Source of the DNA: Rhizorhabdus wittichii RW1
GTDB taxonomy: Bacteria; Pseudomonadota; Alphaproteobacteria; Sphingomonadales; Sphingomonadaceae
Assembly (NCBI GenBank): GCA_000016765.1
Contig: CP000700.1
Span: 186,001 to 250,000 of the forward strand
DNA: 64,000 nt
Direction: 5' to 3'
Made by a program: the position numbers and the translations under genes. Within the stretch, counting starts at the first letter, position 1. Each line of letters opens with the position of its first letter. This document shows, piece by piece, positions 44,101 through 51,700 of this stretch. Under the pieces are notes generated by a model, which saw only the letters and a list, made by a program, of their open reading frames with translations, was not told the origin of the DNA and made no database searches.

Positions 44101-44621
44101 AGACCGAGGGCTTTGATCGTGTGACGCTGGCGTCGCGAGCCTCCCGCGTATCCCTGGTGGCGCGTGAGCCGCGCCTGCGTACTTTCGCCCTGCGCCTGCG
44201 AGACCCGGGGCTTTCGGATACCGCTTGGGCCGAGGCGCTTGCGAGCTATGTCGTGGCGAAGCCGCCTTCGAAGTGGCTCGCGGCGGACGAGGCGCGTTTT
44301 GCTGAAGAGGCTGGGACTCTTGCCGAGCATTTCCGCAAGACCGAAGCGGCAGCGTTCGCCCACGCCGACATGGCGCCACAAGCCGATGCGGTGCGCGTGA
44401 ACCTGACCCGGGGCGACGGCGAGGATCTGGTGTGCATCGTCGAGCCGGGCGAAGATGAGGATCTTCGCCAGCAGGCAGAGCTGCTCAGCGGTCGCCTCCC
44501 CAAGGATGCCCAGCTGCGCCGCCGCCTGCTGGCTGATCTCATGTGGCGGGAATTGCAGGCTGAAGCCGGAGAAGCGAAGGTCAGCAAACCGACAGGCGCG
44601 ACCCGGCGAGGTGCCGCATGA
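41154..44621 (+). CDS. sspC: SspC-type large P-loop ATPase
   Basis: 1,155 residues from ATG 41154; the longer frame upstream is a shadow of sspB. Walker A GDYGVGKSS (67-75), Walker B VLLVIDELGKFLEH (186-199), followed by AAA-type helices (PFVLVTMLHQGFHAYAEKL). The C-terminal 700 residues are mostly helical with no recognised domain; LLLAILLRTNAHELAVYEHG is a conserved-looking core. SspC is the ATPase of the modification complex with SspB and SspD. A 749-residue reverse frame over its 3' half is a high-GC artefact. Confidence 0.83.
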   Translation: MPKSPVAIASLFHVPGRFVRSVQLERDFADPAALDDYIATPAIAQAFARITEGLRPASGRRAWRITGDYGVGKSSFALVVAQMLARRNDENVARIGRGLGWDAAGDNVPRFWSILLTGSRGPIVPNLARAISDAVEARRPARGKVPRAHSAIMTEAAAVAQSGDAGALEALVASFRALAAEQGEGVLLVIDELGKFLEHVAQNDGNQDVFILQRLAEAASRSGKQPFVLVTMLHQGFHAYAEKLPMASRNEWEKVAGRFEEIVFDQPLAHMAALVAGALRVETAKLPAPLRSAASGIASATADMGWLAGGTVSAADLDITRLYPLHPTILPVLVRFFARFGQHERSLFGFLLSNEPFGLQSFSAQSVAADCWYRLDDLYDYVRACFGHRLAGASYRSHWLRIVETIDSVVDASALELRLLKAIALLNLIDAEDLLPTDRALAAAFSPACEAEVGKALSSLQAQGAIFRRGIAGGYRLWPNASVNLEVALETAARSVGEIRSVAGALIPHLSTDPIMARRHYLETGTLRYFEIGFCAAEDLGEALCREHKADGLLFVALADDQAGADQAATVAYSKAAAERSDIVLCIPPPVAGLAGELRDLSLWTWVAQNTPELAEDTFAAAEVARQVAAARRALLTRAEQLIGMRHASLGSQCIWKGADVPGASRRRGMSSALSAICDELFGKAPRITNELLNRNALSTPAAAARMRLIERLYQSAEAPDLGMDPDKAPPEKSIYLSVLKAGGIHVATDEGFGVTLPSSDDPLQLAPALEELRTRIEAGQGDRVGVVDLFQHLRRPPYGVRDGVAPLLLAILLRTNAHELAVYEHGTFLHRFGPSDFQRLIKGPHYFEIQHCRVSGVRLEVFDALVSTFAKEVQGKSVDLLDVVRPLCQFAAQLPPYSQKSTGLSPAALGVRDALLTAREPITLLFRDLPVACGFAAFEEGLGGDTVRAFASRLQDAIDELRQTYDALLQRIMDRIAAALDQTEGFDRVTLASRASRVSLVAREPRLRTFALRLRDPGLSDTAWAEALASYVVAKPPSKWLAADEARFAEEAGTLAEHFRKTEAAAFAHADMAPQADAVRVNLTRGDGEDLVCIVEPGEDEDLRQQAELLSGRLPKDAQLRRRLLADLMWRELQAEAGEAKVSKPTGATRRGAA

Positions 44622-45454
44622 CAGCGCGCGGCGACGAGGGGGGCGAGCCCGTCCGCCATATCCTGAGTCTTTCTGGCGGCAAAGACAGCGCGGCGCTCGC
44701 CATTTACCTGCGCGATCGCGTGCCGGAGATGGAGTATATTTTCCACGATTCCGACAAGGAGTTGCGGGAAACATATGATTATCTGGGCAGGCTCGAAGCC
44801 ATCCTGGGCAAACCGATCATTCGAACCTCGCCGGTCGACACATTCGACCACTGGCTGGCCGTGTTCGGCGGGATGCTGCCGTCCAATCATCGGCGCTGGT
44901 GCACGAAGATGCTGAAGCTCAAGCCGTTCGAAAACTATGTCGGCGACAGCCCGGTCATAAATTATGTCGGTCTGCGGGCCGATGAAAAGCGTGTCGGTTA
45001 CATCAGCACCAAGGCCAATATCACGGCGGTCTATCCGTTCATCGAGGACGGCCTCGTGCGCAAGGACATCATGCAGATCCTCGAGGATTCAGGTCTTGGC
45101 CTGCCTCCCTACATGGAATGGGGACGTTCGCGCTCTGGCTGTTATTTCTGCTTCTACCAGCAGAAAATCGAATGGGTACGCCTCTATGAGATGCATCCCG
45201 ATCTCTATGCGCTGGCTCAGGGCTACGAGGAAAAGGCCGTGGAATATGGTGAGCAGTTCTACTGGTGTCAGAACGAGACGCTGGCCGATCTCGCCAAGCC
45301 GGAGCGACGTGCGCAGATCAAGCGCAATTGGGAGATTTCCGAGGCGCGCAAGAAGGCCAAGCGCAAGAATGTGGCGCTTGTCGAGACGTTGGGCGGGTTG
45401 GAGCCGGAGGACGATCCAGGTTTGCGGGATGGCTGCCTGATCTGTTCCCTCTGA
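44618..45454 (+). CDS. sspD: SspD-type ATP pyrophosphatase (PAPS reductase family)
   Basis: 278 residues. PP-loop SLSGGKDSAALAIY (SGGKDS at 19-24), YIFHDSDKELRETYDYL, RRWCTKMLKLKPF, GLRADEKR, and a GCYFCFYQQ Cys pair, with a final GCLICSL. The enzyme adenylates the DNA phosphate and installs sulfur received from SspA, as DndC does in Dnd systems. The start overlaps the sspC stop by 4 bases. It is the last gene of the modification operon; a reverse-strand gene converges on it. Confidence 0.88.
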   Translation: MTARGDEGGEPVRHILSLSGGKDSAALAIYLRDRVPEMEYIFHDSDKELRETYDYLGRLEAILGKPIIRTSPVDTFDHWLAVFGGMLPSNHRRWCTKMLKLKPFENYVGDSPVINYVGLRADEKRVGYISTKANITAVYPFIEDGLVRKDIMQILEDSGLGLPPYMEWGRSRSGCYFCFYQQKIEWVRLYEMHPDLYALAQGYEEKAVEYGEQFYWCQNETLADLAKPERRAQIKRNWEISEARKKAKRKNVALVETLGGLEPEDDPGLRDGCLICSL

Positions 45455-45484
45455 GGACCGGATGTTTGGCGCTTGCTTAAGGCT

Positions 45485-46291
45485 TCAGCGCGGTGTCCGT
45501 TCCGGATTCCGCGACGGCGCGGGATCGTGCGCTTCCTCGCCTGCTTCCTCGACGGCAGCTACGTCCTGCTCGGGCGCACGAACGATCTCCAGCGCTACAT
45601 TGACGATCTCGTCGCCGGCGATCTGCAGCTGAACGATCGGCGTAGCTTCGGATTCTAGACGTTGGAGTCCGTTGTCGGTGATCTTGACCAGGAATCTATC
45701 CACATCGTTGAGGACGATCAGCTTTATCGATTGGTCGCCATCAAGGGCGAGTTGCTGAACTGTCCCCTCATAGGCAATGGAAGAGCCTTCGTGGCTCGTT
45801 CCGGTCAACACATAGGCGACGACGAAGGAATCACCTCGTTTGACTGCCTGGACGGCCGGAGCCAGCCATCCAAACGCGACGGGATCGAGCCGATCGGTCA
45901 CCCATTTTTGCCGCGACAGCCAGTAGGCCAGTGAGCCCGTGCCGATTCCGACCATCAACATCGAGAAAAGCCATATTTCGAAAGCGGCATCGGGCGCTGT
46001 CCCTGCACCTTCAACGCCTTTCACCAGAGCGCGATAGATGTTGGGATCGAAGGAGATGGAGAGGCACAGCCCGGTTCGGCACCACAGGCTCTGCAAAGTA
46101 TAAGCAGTGGTGCCTAGAAGATGACCCAGAAGCGTGCCGATGACGACGATGAACAGGGTCAGTGTTGAGTTTGGAACGTCAGGCGAGGGACTGAGGAAGT
46201 CGGTTCGCTCCCCGAAGCGCCAGCCGGCCCAGAAACATAGACCCGGGAATATCAGCAGTAGGACGAGAAAGAGCGTATAGCTGAAGGCCAA
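45485..46291 (-). CDS. Membrane protein, possibly DUF6338
   Basis: 268 residues from TTG 46291. Three hydrophobic helices (TLFLVLLLIFPGLCFWAGW; LTLFIVVIGTLLGHLLG; IWLFSMLMVGIGTGSLAYWL) and a cytoplasmic domain of about 130 residues (QAVKRGDSFVVAYVLT; AYEGTVQQLALDGDQSI; VLNDVDRFL) with an acidic tail. The Sm-like soluble half resembles DUF6338 proteins; function unknown. Starts 3 bases after the stop of the 58-residue gene, so they share an operon. Whether it belongs to the Ssp system or is a separate effector is open. Confidence 0.65.
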   Translation of the reverse strand: MAFSYTLFLVLLLIFPGLCFWAGWRFGERTDFLSPSPDVPNSTLTLFIVVIGTLLGHLLGTTAYTLQSLWCRTGLCLSISFDPNIYRALVKGVEGAGTAPDAAFEIWLFSMLMVGIGTGSLAYWLSRQKWVTDRLDPVAFGWLAPAVQAVKRGDSFVVAYVLTGTSHEGSSIAYEGTVQQLALDGDQSIKLIVLNDVDRFLVKITDNGLQRLESEATPIVQLQIAGDEIVNVALEIVRAPEQDVAAVEEAGEEAHDPAPSRNPERTPR

Positions 46292-46294
46292 GGA

Positions 46295-46471
46295 TCAGGC
46301 CCCGGCGGGCTGCAGGCTTTCCTGGCTCGTTTTCTCATCGCCGGCAGCGCCAGGCTCGATGATGTAGATGCCATTTTCGACGCGCGCTGCCTTGCGCACG
46401 GCCTGCCAGGTGCCAAACTGGCCCTTCACGCGGCGCGCGAGCTTCATCGACTTGGCAGTGTTCAGGCGCAT
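46295..46471 (-). CDS. 58-residue hypothetical protein upstream of the membrane protein
   Basis: Starts at 46471 behind GGAGACACAAC and ends 3 bases before the membrane-protein start. Basic N-terminal half (KSMKLARRVKGQFGTWQAVR) followed by VENGIYIIEPGAAG. The KGQFGTWQAVRKAA segment could be part of a small nucleic-acid-binding fold. No family recognised. Confidence 0.6.
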   Translation of the reverse strand: MRLNTAKSMKLARRVKGQFGTWQAVRKAARVENGIYIIEPGAAGDEKTSQESLQPAGA

Positions 46472-46766
46472 GTTGTGTCTCCGATCCCAATGTAGCGCGT
46501 GGAACGGAAACGTCCAATCCCTATCTCGGTGCCCCGGTCGCAATGCAAGGAAGGGCTGTTAAGCGCCTCCCGTGCCTCTCAGGCTAAATCCGAAAACGTG
46601 CCAGGCCACAGCACGTGTCTCTCTGGCGTCGTGCCCGGCAAATTTAAATGCGCTGGGCCTTGTCATTGCGGGAGGGGTTAAGGTGCATTCGGCGCGGCCG
46701 AAATGCCAACCAATAACTACCAACCCTTCACAAATGGCACGGATCATGTCGGAGCAACGAAAAACG
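46472..46766. other. Intergenic region between divergent island genes
   Basis: About 300 bases with no credible gene. A frame open on the + strand from 46703 is judged to be 5' extension of the next gene rather than coding. It holds the upstream regulatory region of both divergent units, with some AT-rich patches (AAATTTAAA near 46640); no clear repeat or RNA structure was seen apart from the promoter that follows. Confidence 0.5.
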
Positions 46767-46796
46767 TTGACCGAATCACACGAATCGTCATATTTG
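46767..46796 (+). promoter_or_regulatory. Sigma-70-type promoter for the 163-residue gene
   Basis: TTGACC (46767-46772), 18-base spacer containing the direct repeat CGAATC-ACA-CGAATC, then TATTTG (46791-46796). The predicted start of transcription near 46803 precedes ATG 46841, supporting that start over upstream ones. Confidence 0.5.
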
Positions 46797-46840
46797 CTCG
46801 CATGAATCAAGACGAAGTGATACCAAAGGATACCAACGTA

Positions 46841-47332
46841 ATGAACGGACTGTTTCTGTCGACATCGGCCTTCTGCGCCCTGTCGCTGCCTGCCCAGCAG
46901 GAGGTGCTGCAGGTCATCGGCCTTGCGTTACCGATCGGTAGCGAGACCGTCGTTGCTGGACTCGATGCTTCTTTGGCTAACGAGGATGGCGAGGGCCCGG
47001 TCGAGCTCACAGTCGCCATGGTGCGCAAACTTACCGACAAGTTGAGCGACAAGACGCTGAACGCGCTCAAGATTATCGCGCGGAGCGATACGCCTCAGTT
47101 TCACATGAAAGATGTGATTGAAGGAACGGATGGCGCCACCACCTACATGGACATGCGCGGTGTCTGGTCGGCGCTGACGCGCCGCACGCGCAACATCATG
47201 GACGACGGCACTGTCGATCTCATCTGGTGGCTCGGTGACGAGATCACGGACGAAGCCGGCACCTATGTCGATCACATTGGAGCTATCTCACCGTTGACCC
47301 ATCAATCTCTGCGAACGCATTTCGGATATTGA
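46841..47332 (+). CDS. Hypothetical protein of the island centre
   Basis: 163 residues from ATG 46841, chosen because AAAGGA precedes it and the promoter ends just upstream; ATG 46802 is an alternative. Begins NGLFLSTSAFCALSLPAQQE, then VELTVAMVRKLTDKLSDKTL, HMKDVIEGTDGATTYMDMRG and IWWLGDEITDEAGTYVDHIG. Soluble mixed alpha-beta; no family recognised. The following gene starts 13 bases on, so they form a two-gene unit. Confidence 0.62.
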   Translation: MNGLFLSTSAFCALSLPAQQEVLQVIGLALPIGSETVVAGLDASLANEDGEGPVELTVAMVRKLTDKLSDKTLNALKIIARSDTPQFHMKDVIEGTDGATTYMDMRGVWSALTRRTRNIMDDGTVDLIWWLGDEITDEAGTYVDHIGAISPLTHQSLRTHFGY

Positions 47333-47344
47333 GGAGGCAACGCC

Positions 47345-47908
47345 ATGGCCAGGAAGCAGGATACGGAACACCGTCGTCATCGCATAAAGACAGTGCGAAC
47401 CGCTGTAGGTTACCAAGCGCGCGCCTTTCGCGGGTCCAATGCGGTCGGCGACACCATGTCCGGCCCTACCGAGGCGGCGGCGATCCTGGGTGTTCGCGAT
47501 CTTTTGGATGCGCGCGCAGCGGAGCTTCGCGCCCGGCGCGGTCCGGGCGGTTTCCCCTGCGCGGAGGAAGTGCGCGAAGCCTTGGTGATGATCCGTATGA
47601 ATAAGGCACAGGAAGCGATGCTGCAGGCCCATGTGGCGGCCCCCGACTTCACGCTCACCGCGACCCAGCTGGCGCAGGCCGCAGGTTATGAGGACTATGC
47701 CGTCGCCAACCGGCAATATGGTCAGCTCGCGCACGATCTTGCCATGGAAATGGACTGGCGCCCGGTCGAAGAAACGAACGGAGTCACGACCTGGACCTTT
47801 ACGCTGGCAGATGACGCCGACAAGGATGCCCGCAAGCGCGGTGAAGACGTGCCGGGACCTTGGCGTTGGCGATTGCGTTCGGAGATCATCCAGGCGCTAG
47901 GCAGTTGA
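47345..47908 (+). CDS. Hypothetical protein with AAGYxxYxxANxxYGxLA domain
   Basis: 187 residues behind GAGGAGG. Residues about 98-135 (LTATQLAQAAGYEDYAVANR, then QYGQLAHDLA) match a small helical domain seen at the N-terminus of some HNH and Mrr-type restriction proteins, where it is thought to bind DNA. No nuclease motif is visible here. It sits between the two phosphorothioation arms, so it may be an adaptor or regulator; this is inference. Confidence 0.62.
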   Translation: MARKQDTEHRRHRIKTVRTAVGYQARAFRGSNAVGDTMSGPTEAAAILGVRDLLDARAAELRARRGPGGFPCAEEVREALVMIRMNKAQEAMLQAHVAAPDFTLTATQLAQAAGYEDYAVANRQYGQLAHDLAMEMDWRPVEETNGVTTWTFTLADDADKDARKRGEDVPGPWRWRLRSEIIQALGS

Positions 47909-48049
47909 TGCGCGCGAACGATCGCAGCACAGTGGCGCTCATTGGGATGTTATGATGAAAACTGCTCTCAGCAGGAAAGGTTGTGGTACGGCCGCCGACC
48001 AAACGACCTCGCTCAACAAGCGCGTGTCTGCGGGCCGGGTCCTTCCGCG

Positions 48050-48712
48050 GTGAGCCGGATCTTCCGTTATATCCTGGTCCATGACTATGGGATCGCCCCG
48101 TGTCCAGCAGACGACTTGCTTACCTTGGCAACGTGCAAGCCGTCGATCCGCCGATCCGCGAAGCCCGGAGACTGGGTGTTGGGCTTCCGGCCGGGCACAG
48201 TTGTCCGGGGTGAGATGCTTTGGGGAGGTCGGGTCGCGCGGGTCATGACCCAGGGCGAGTTTGAGCAGGCGTATAGAGGTCGCCCTGATGCCCTGTACCG
48301 CCTTGACCGGGAGGGTTCGTTCTCCCGCCTCAATCCCGCCTATCATCCCTCCGAGCGGGAAAAGGCGCGCGACCTCTCCGGACCCGTCCTTCTCTTCGAT
48401 GAGTCGATAAGTCGCTACTGTTACGGCCAGCCGGTCGCTCTCCCAAGCGAGCTTGCCCACCTCGCGCCAATCGGCCGCGGACACCGTGTCAACGGCGTAA
48501 ACCAGGGTGACCCAGAGCGTCTGGCAGCATGGCTGACAGCATTACCAAGAACCAAGCCTGTGCGAGAGCTGGCGGAGAGCCTGGGCTGTCATCGAACGTC
48601 GTCGTGTGCGATGTCAGCGGCCATGCCAATGGCCGGTTTGTCCCACCGCGTCGCCAGATGCTCAACCACTGCCTCGATGAACTCGGGCGAGGAGAACGGC
48701 ACCTGCGCATAG
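48050..48712 (+). CDS. Nmad2-like nucleotide-modification-associated protein
   Basis: 220 residues from GTG 48050 (an upstream ATG at 47942 lacks family content). The pattern RYILVHDYGIAPCP, LATCKPSIRRSAKPGDWVLG, GGRVARVMTQGEF and GPVLLFDESISRYCYGQPV fits the Nmad2 domain, a PUA-like fold linked to DNA or nucleotide modification clusters. The last about 40 residues are coded over the antisense of sspH (124-base convergent overlap) and look low quality, so the original C-terminus may have been replaced by rearrangement. Confidence 0.6.
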   Translation: MSRIFRYILVHDYGIAPCPADDLLTLATCKPSIRRSAKPGDWVLGFRPGTVVRGEMLWGGRVARVMTQGEFEQAYRGRPDALYRLDREGSFSRLNPAYHPSEREKARDLSGPVLLFDESISRYCYGQPVALPSELAHLAPIGRGHRVNGVNQGDPERLAAWLTALPRTKPVRELAESLGCHRTSSCAMSAAMPMAGLSHRVARCSTTASMNSGEENGTCA

Positions 48713-51700
48713 ATGAGGTCCTGTTCTCCTTCGAGTTTTGCGATGAGATGGCCGCGCCCCAGCAACCGTTCCGCCCCTTTCTCGCCCAGCGCGATTTCGG
48801 AGGTGCCTTCGGAATCGACGCGCAGGATAAGACGGTTGCCAAGCTGGGAGCGCAATTGCATCGGCATGACATTCGCCTCGGGCCTTTGCGCCGCGAAGAT
48901 GAGGTGAATGCCTGCCGCGCGGGCTTTGACGCCCAGGCGGCCGACTGTCGAGGTCACTGCAGCCTTATATTCATCAGTGAGCATCCAGTCCGCGAACTCG
49001 TCGTGGATGACCCAGTAGACCGGCAGCCGCTCGTCGTCACTGACCTTGGCGTTATATGCCGCAACACCATTGGCCCGCTGTTCCCGGAACAAGCGATAGC
49101 GGCGTTCCATTTCGGCGACCAGAGCTTCAAGGCGCTCGATCGCCCCTTCCTGGGTATCGACGACGCCGCCATCCAGGTGAGGAAGGGCATCAAAGGCAAA
49201 ATAGTCGACGCCCTGCTTGGGATCGATCAGGATGATACGGGCCTGCTGGGGCGTGTTGGTCGCGGCAAGACCCAGCAGAATAGACTGCATAAGAACCGAT
49301 TTGCCTGATCCGGTGCTGCCGGCGATCAACGTATGGGGCGCGTGGAGATTGCCGGGGGAGAAGGTGAGGAGCGAGTTGTCCTCCTCCTTGATGCCGATGA
49401 CAATGTCCTGGTTCGTTCCTTCCTGGACTTGCGGTGCCCAGCGATCCCAAACCTGTTCGATCGTCACCAGACGCCGCTTAGGACGGGCTACGGCCACCGC
49501 GACAACGCCAGGCTCTGGGCGAACGGAAATGACGTTCAGACCGAAGGTAGTCAGGAGCTCCGACCGCTTCTTGTTGACCTGATCGACGGTAAGATTTGCG
49601 CTCCCGGCAAATCGCAGGATCGCCGAGTTGGGCGTAAGCGTCTGGCCGACAGACTTTGCCTGGAGAGAAAGCTGCTGCAACGCGCTGCGGGTCGCTGCAG
49701 CAACCGAGACGAGCCACGCATCGTCCTCCTCCTCCAGCCTGAGTGTGGCACGAACGATCTGCTCGATGCCTTCCGCTTGGGCGGCACCTGAGCCGGGAGG
49801 ATCCGCCTGGACGAGCGTTGGAGCGGGGTTGGCTTCCGGGTCCGGCGTGCCGGGCTCGTCCGGGACGACCGTTGGCGGGACTACCACGATCGGGGCCAAG
49901 ACGGGGACGATGCCGACGGACGAGCCGGCGTCGACGCGGATCGGAGTGGGGTCTTCGTCCGCAGCGAAAGCCATTAGGAGCCGCTTGAGATCGGCACGGC
50001 CAAACACTTCTTGCTCGCAACCGTCGACCCCGGTGATGGGCGCTACATCGGTGGGACTGGCACCGTCACCGGCTGTCGGCACGAATACGTGGCTGTATCC
50101 GCGCACCTGAACGTCACAAGCACCCTCGCGAATGGCGCGCCGCCACGATCCGAGATCGACCGGGCTGGCCGCCGGAATCTGGATACCGTCCAGCACCAGA
50201 TCAGCCAGACGGGAGCGCCAGGCTTCACGGTCCAGCCGTTCACCCTCGCCCAGTAATGCTTCGCGGATGCGCTTGACGGTGTCTCGCACCTGTCGGGCCG
50301 ACTCCTTGCGCTTCGTCCCCAGAATGCCCGCGCTGACATATTTGGCTTCCGTCACGAGGATGGTGAGTTCGAGGCGGCCGTCTGCCTTCTCGCGCGGCGC
50401 GAGAGCAAGGATATCAGCCTGCGTTTCCTCGCGGGCGCCGAGCCATGCCGCATAGTCATCCAGGAAATACCAGCCCACTTGCCGCTGGGTCCCCAGTTCG
50501 CGGTTCGCCAAGTACCGGCTTAGAACGACGCCGATGAGCTCGCTGGCGGCCTCTCCACGCTTGGCTGCGCGCAACACGATATCGCCCGAGACGTCGTTAG
50601 CGGCATCGATCAGCTTGTCCGCCAGGGCGCGCAGCGCGTCTTCACCGATGCCAAGATTGAGGTCGGTAAGCCGTGATCGGACCATGGCTCGCAGCAAACC
50701 CAGCGGCGCTTGGGAGGAGATGACGACGTTGCGGCCCTGGGTTGCAGACTGCTTGTAGCGAATGACGCGGACATTCTGGTTACGCAACTGCCTCCTGTCC
50801 AGGAGCTCGTCATAATTGACTACCCATGCGCCCAGGTCGTGGGTCTCGGAGAAGATACGGGCGGTTTGCGGGTCATGAAAATCGAGTTGGCGCGTAGGGA
50901 GAAGTCGCCGGCCCCCATCTTCCAGAAAATCACCCTTAAGGAAGGTGGTGGCAGCCGAGAGGAAGGACCAGCCTTCGACGCTTTGAACCGGGCAGCACAG
51001 ATAGACGGCGGATTTGAGGTCATCTGCCGAGGCCGGTCGCCGCCGCGACCAGCGCGCGGGCAGCAGCGTCTCCAAATCCGCCGGCCGCGCGTTTTCCGCA
51101 TGCCATTCGAGAGCCGCGTGCCGGGATATCACGTCCTGACTGAAAACGATGTCATAGGGGCGGCCATCCCGGGGATCGGGCGGCGGTGCTTCGTCGGCGA
51201 TGACGCTGATACGCAGTCGCGCCATGAAATCCTGCGTGGCCTCAGAAGCCGAGTACGCATCGGCATCCTCGTCATCCATGAGGATCGAGCGGTAGAGTTC
51301 GCGCAGCCGCGCCGGATCGACGTGGCGGAGGAGAACCTGGCACCGCACATCTTCCGCGTCATCGTTGATGCCGCCCATGCCCTGGACAACCTGCTGGGGC
51401 AGGCGCGCAGAGTCGCAGTTGAAGAGGACAACCGACATGTTGGCCCGTTCATGGGGGTGCAGCGCGAGATAGCGCCGGACCAGGTCCAAAACCGCCTGCG
51501 CGCCTTCAGCGGGATCGTCATTGACATCGGCCGAAGCGTCACCGCGCCACACGGGTGTCTCGTGCAGTGAGTAATCCGCCCGGGCATCGATGAGCGACAG
51601 GAGCTCTGCTTTGCGTTCAGTCCAGGACACGACCACTTCCGGGTAGAGGGGGTGTGCCAGGTCCGCGGCCAGATCGCGGAAATAGAGTCTGGTGTCGCCT

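Noticed and set aside
42525-44774. 749-codon open frame on the - strand
   Set aside because: It lies antisense to sspC, whose ATPase motifs and coupled start-stop overlaps are clear. The frame is Arg-rich and carries no recognisable domain; open antisense frames are usual at this GC content.
47939-48484. 181-codon - strand frame
   Set aside because: Antisense to the Nmad2-like gene whose LATCKPSIRR and GDWVLG motifs are clear.
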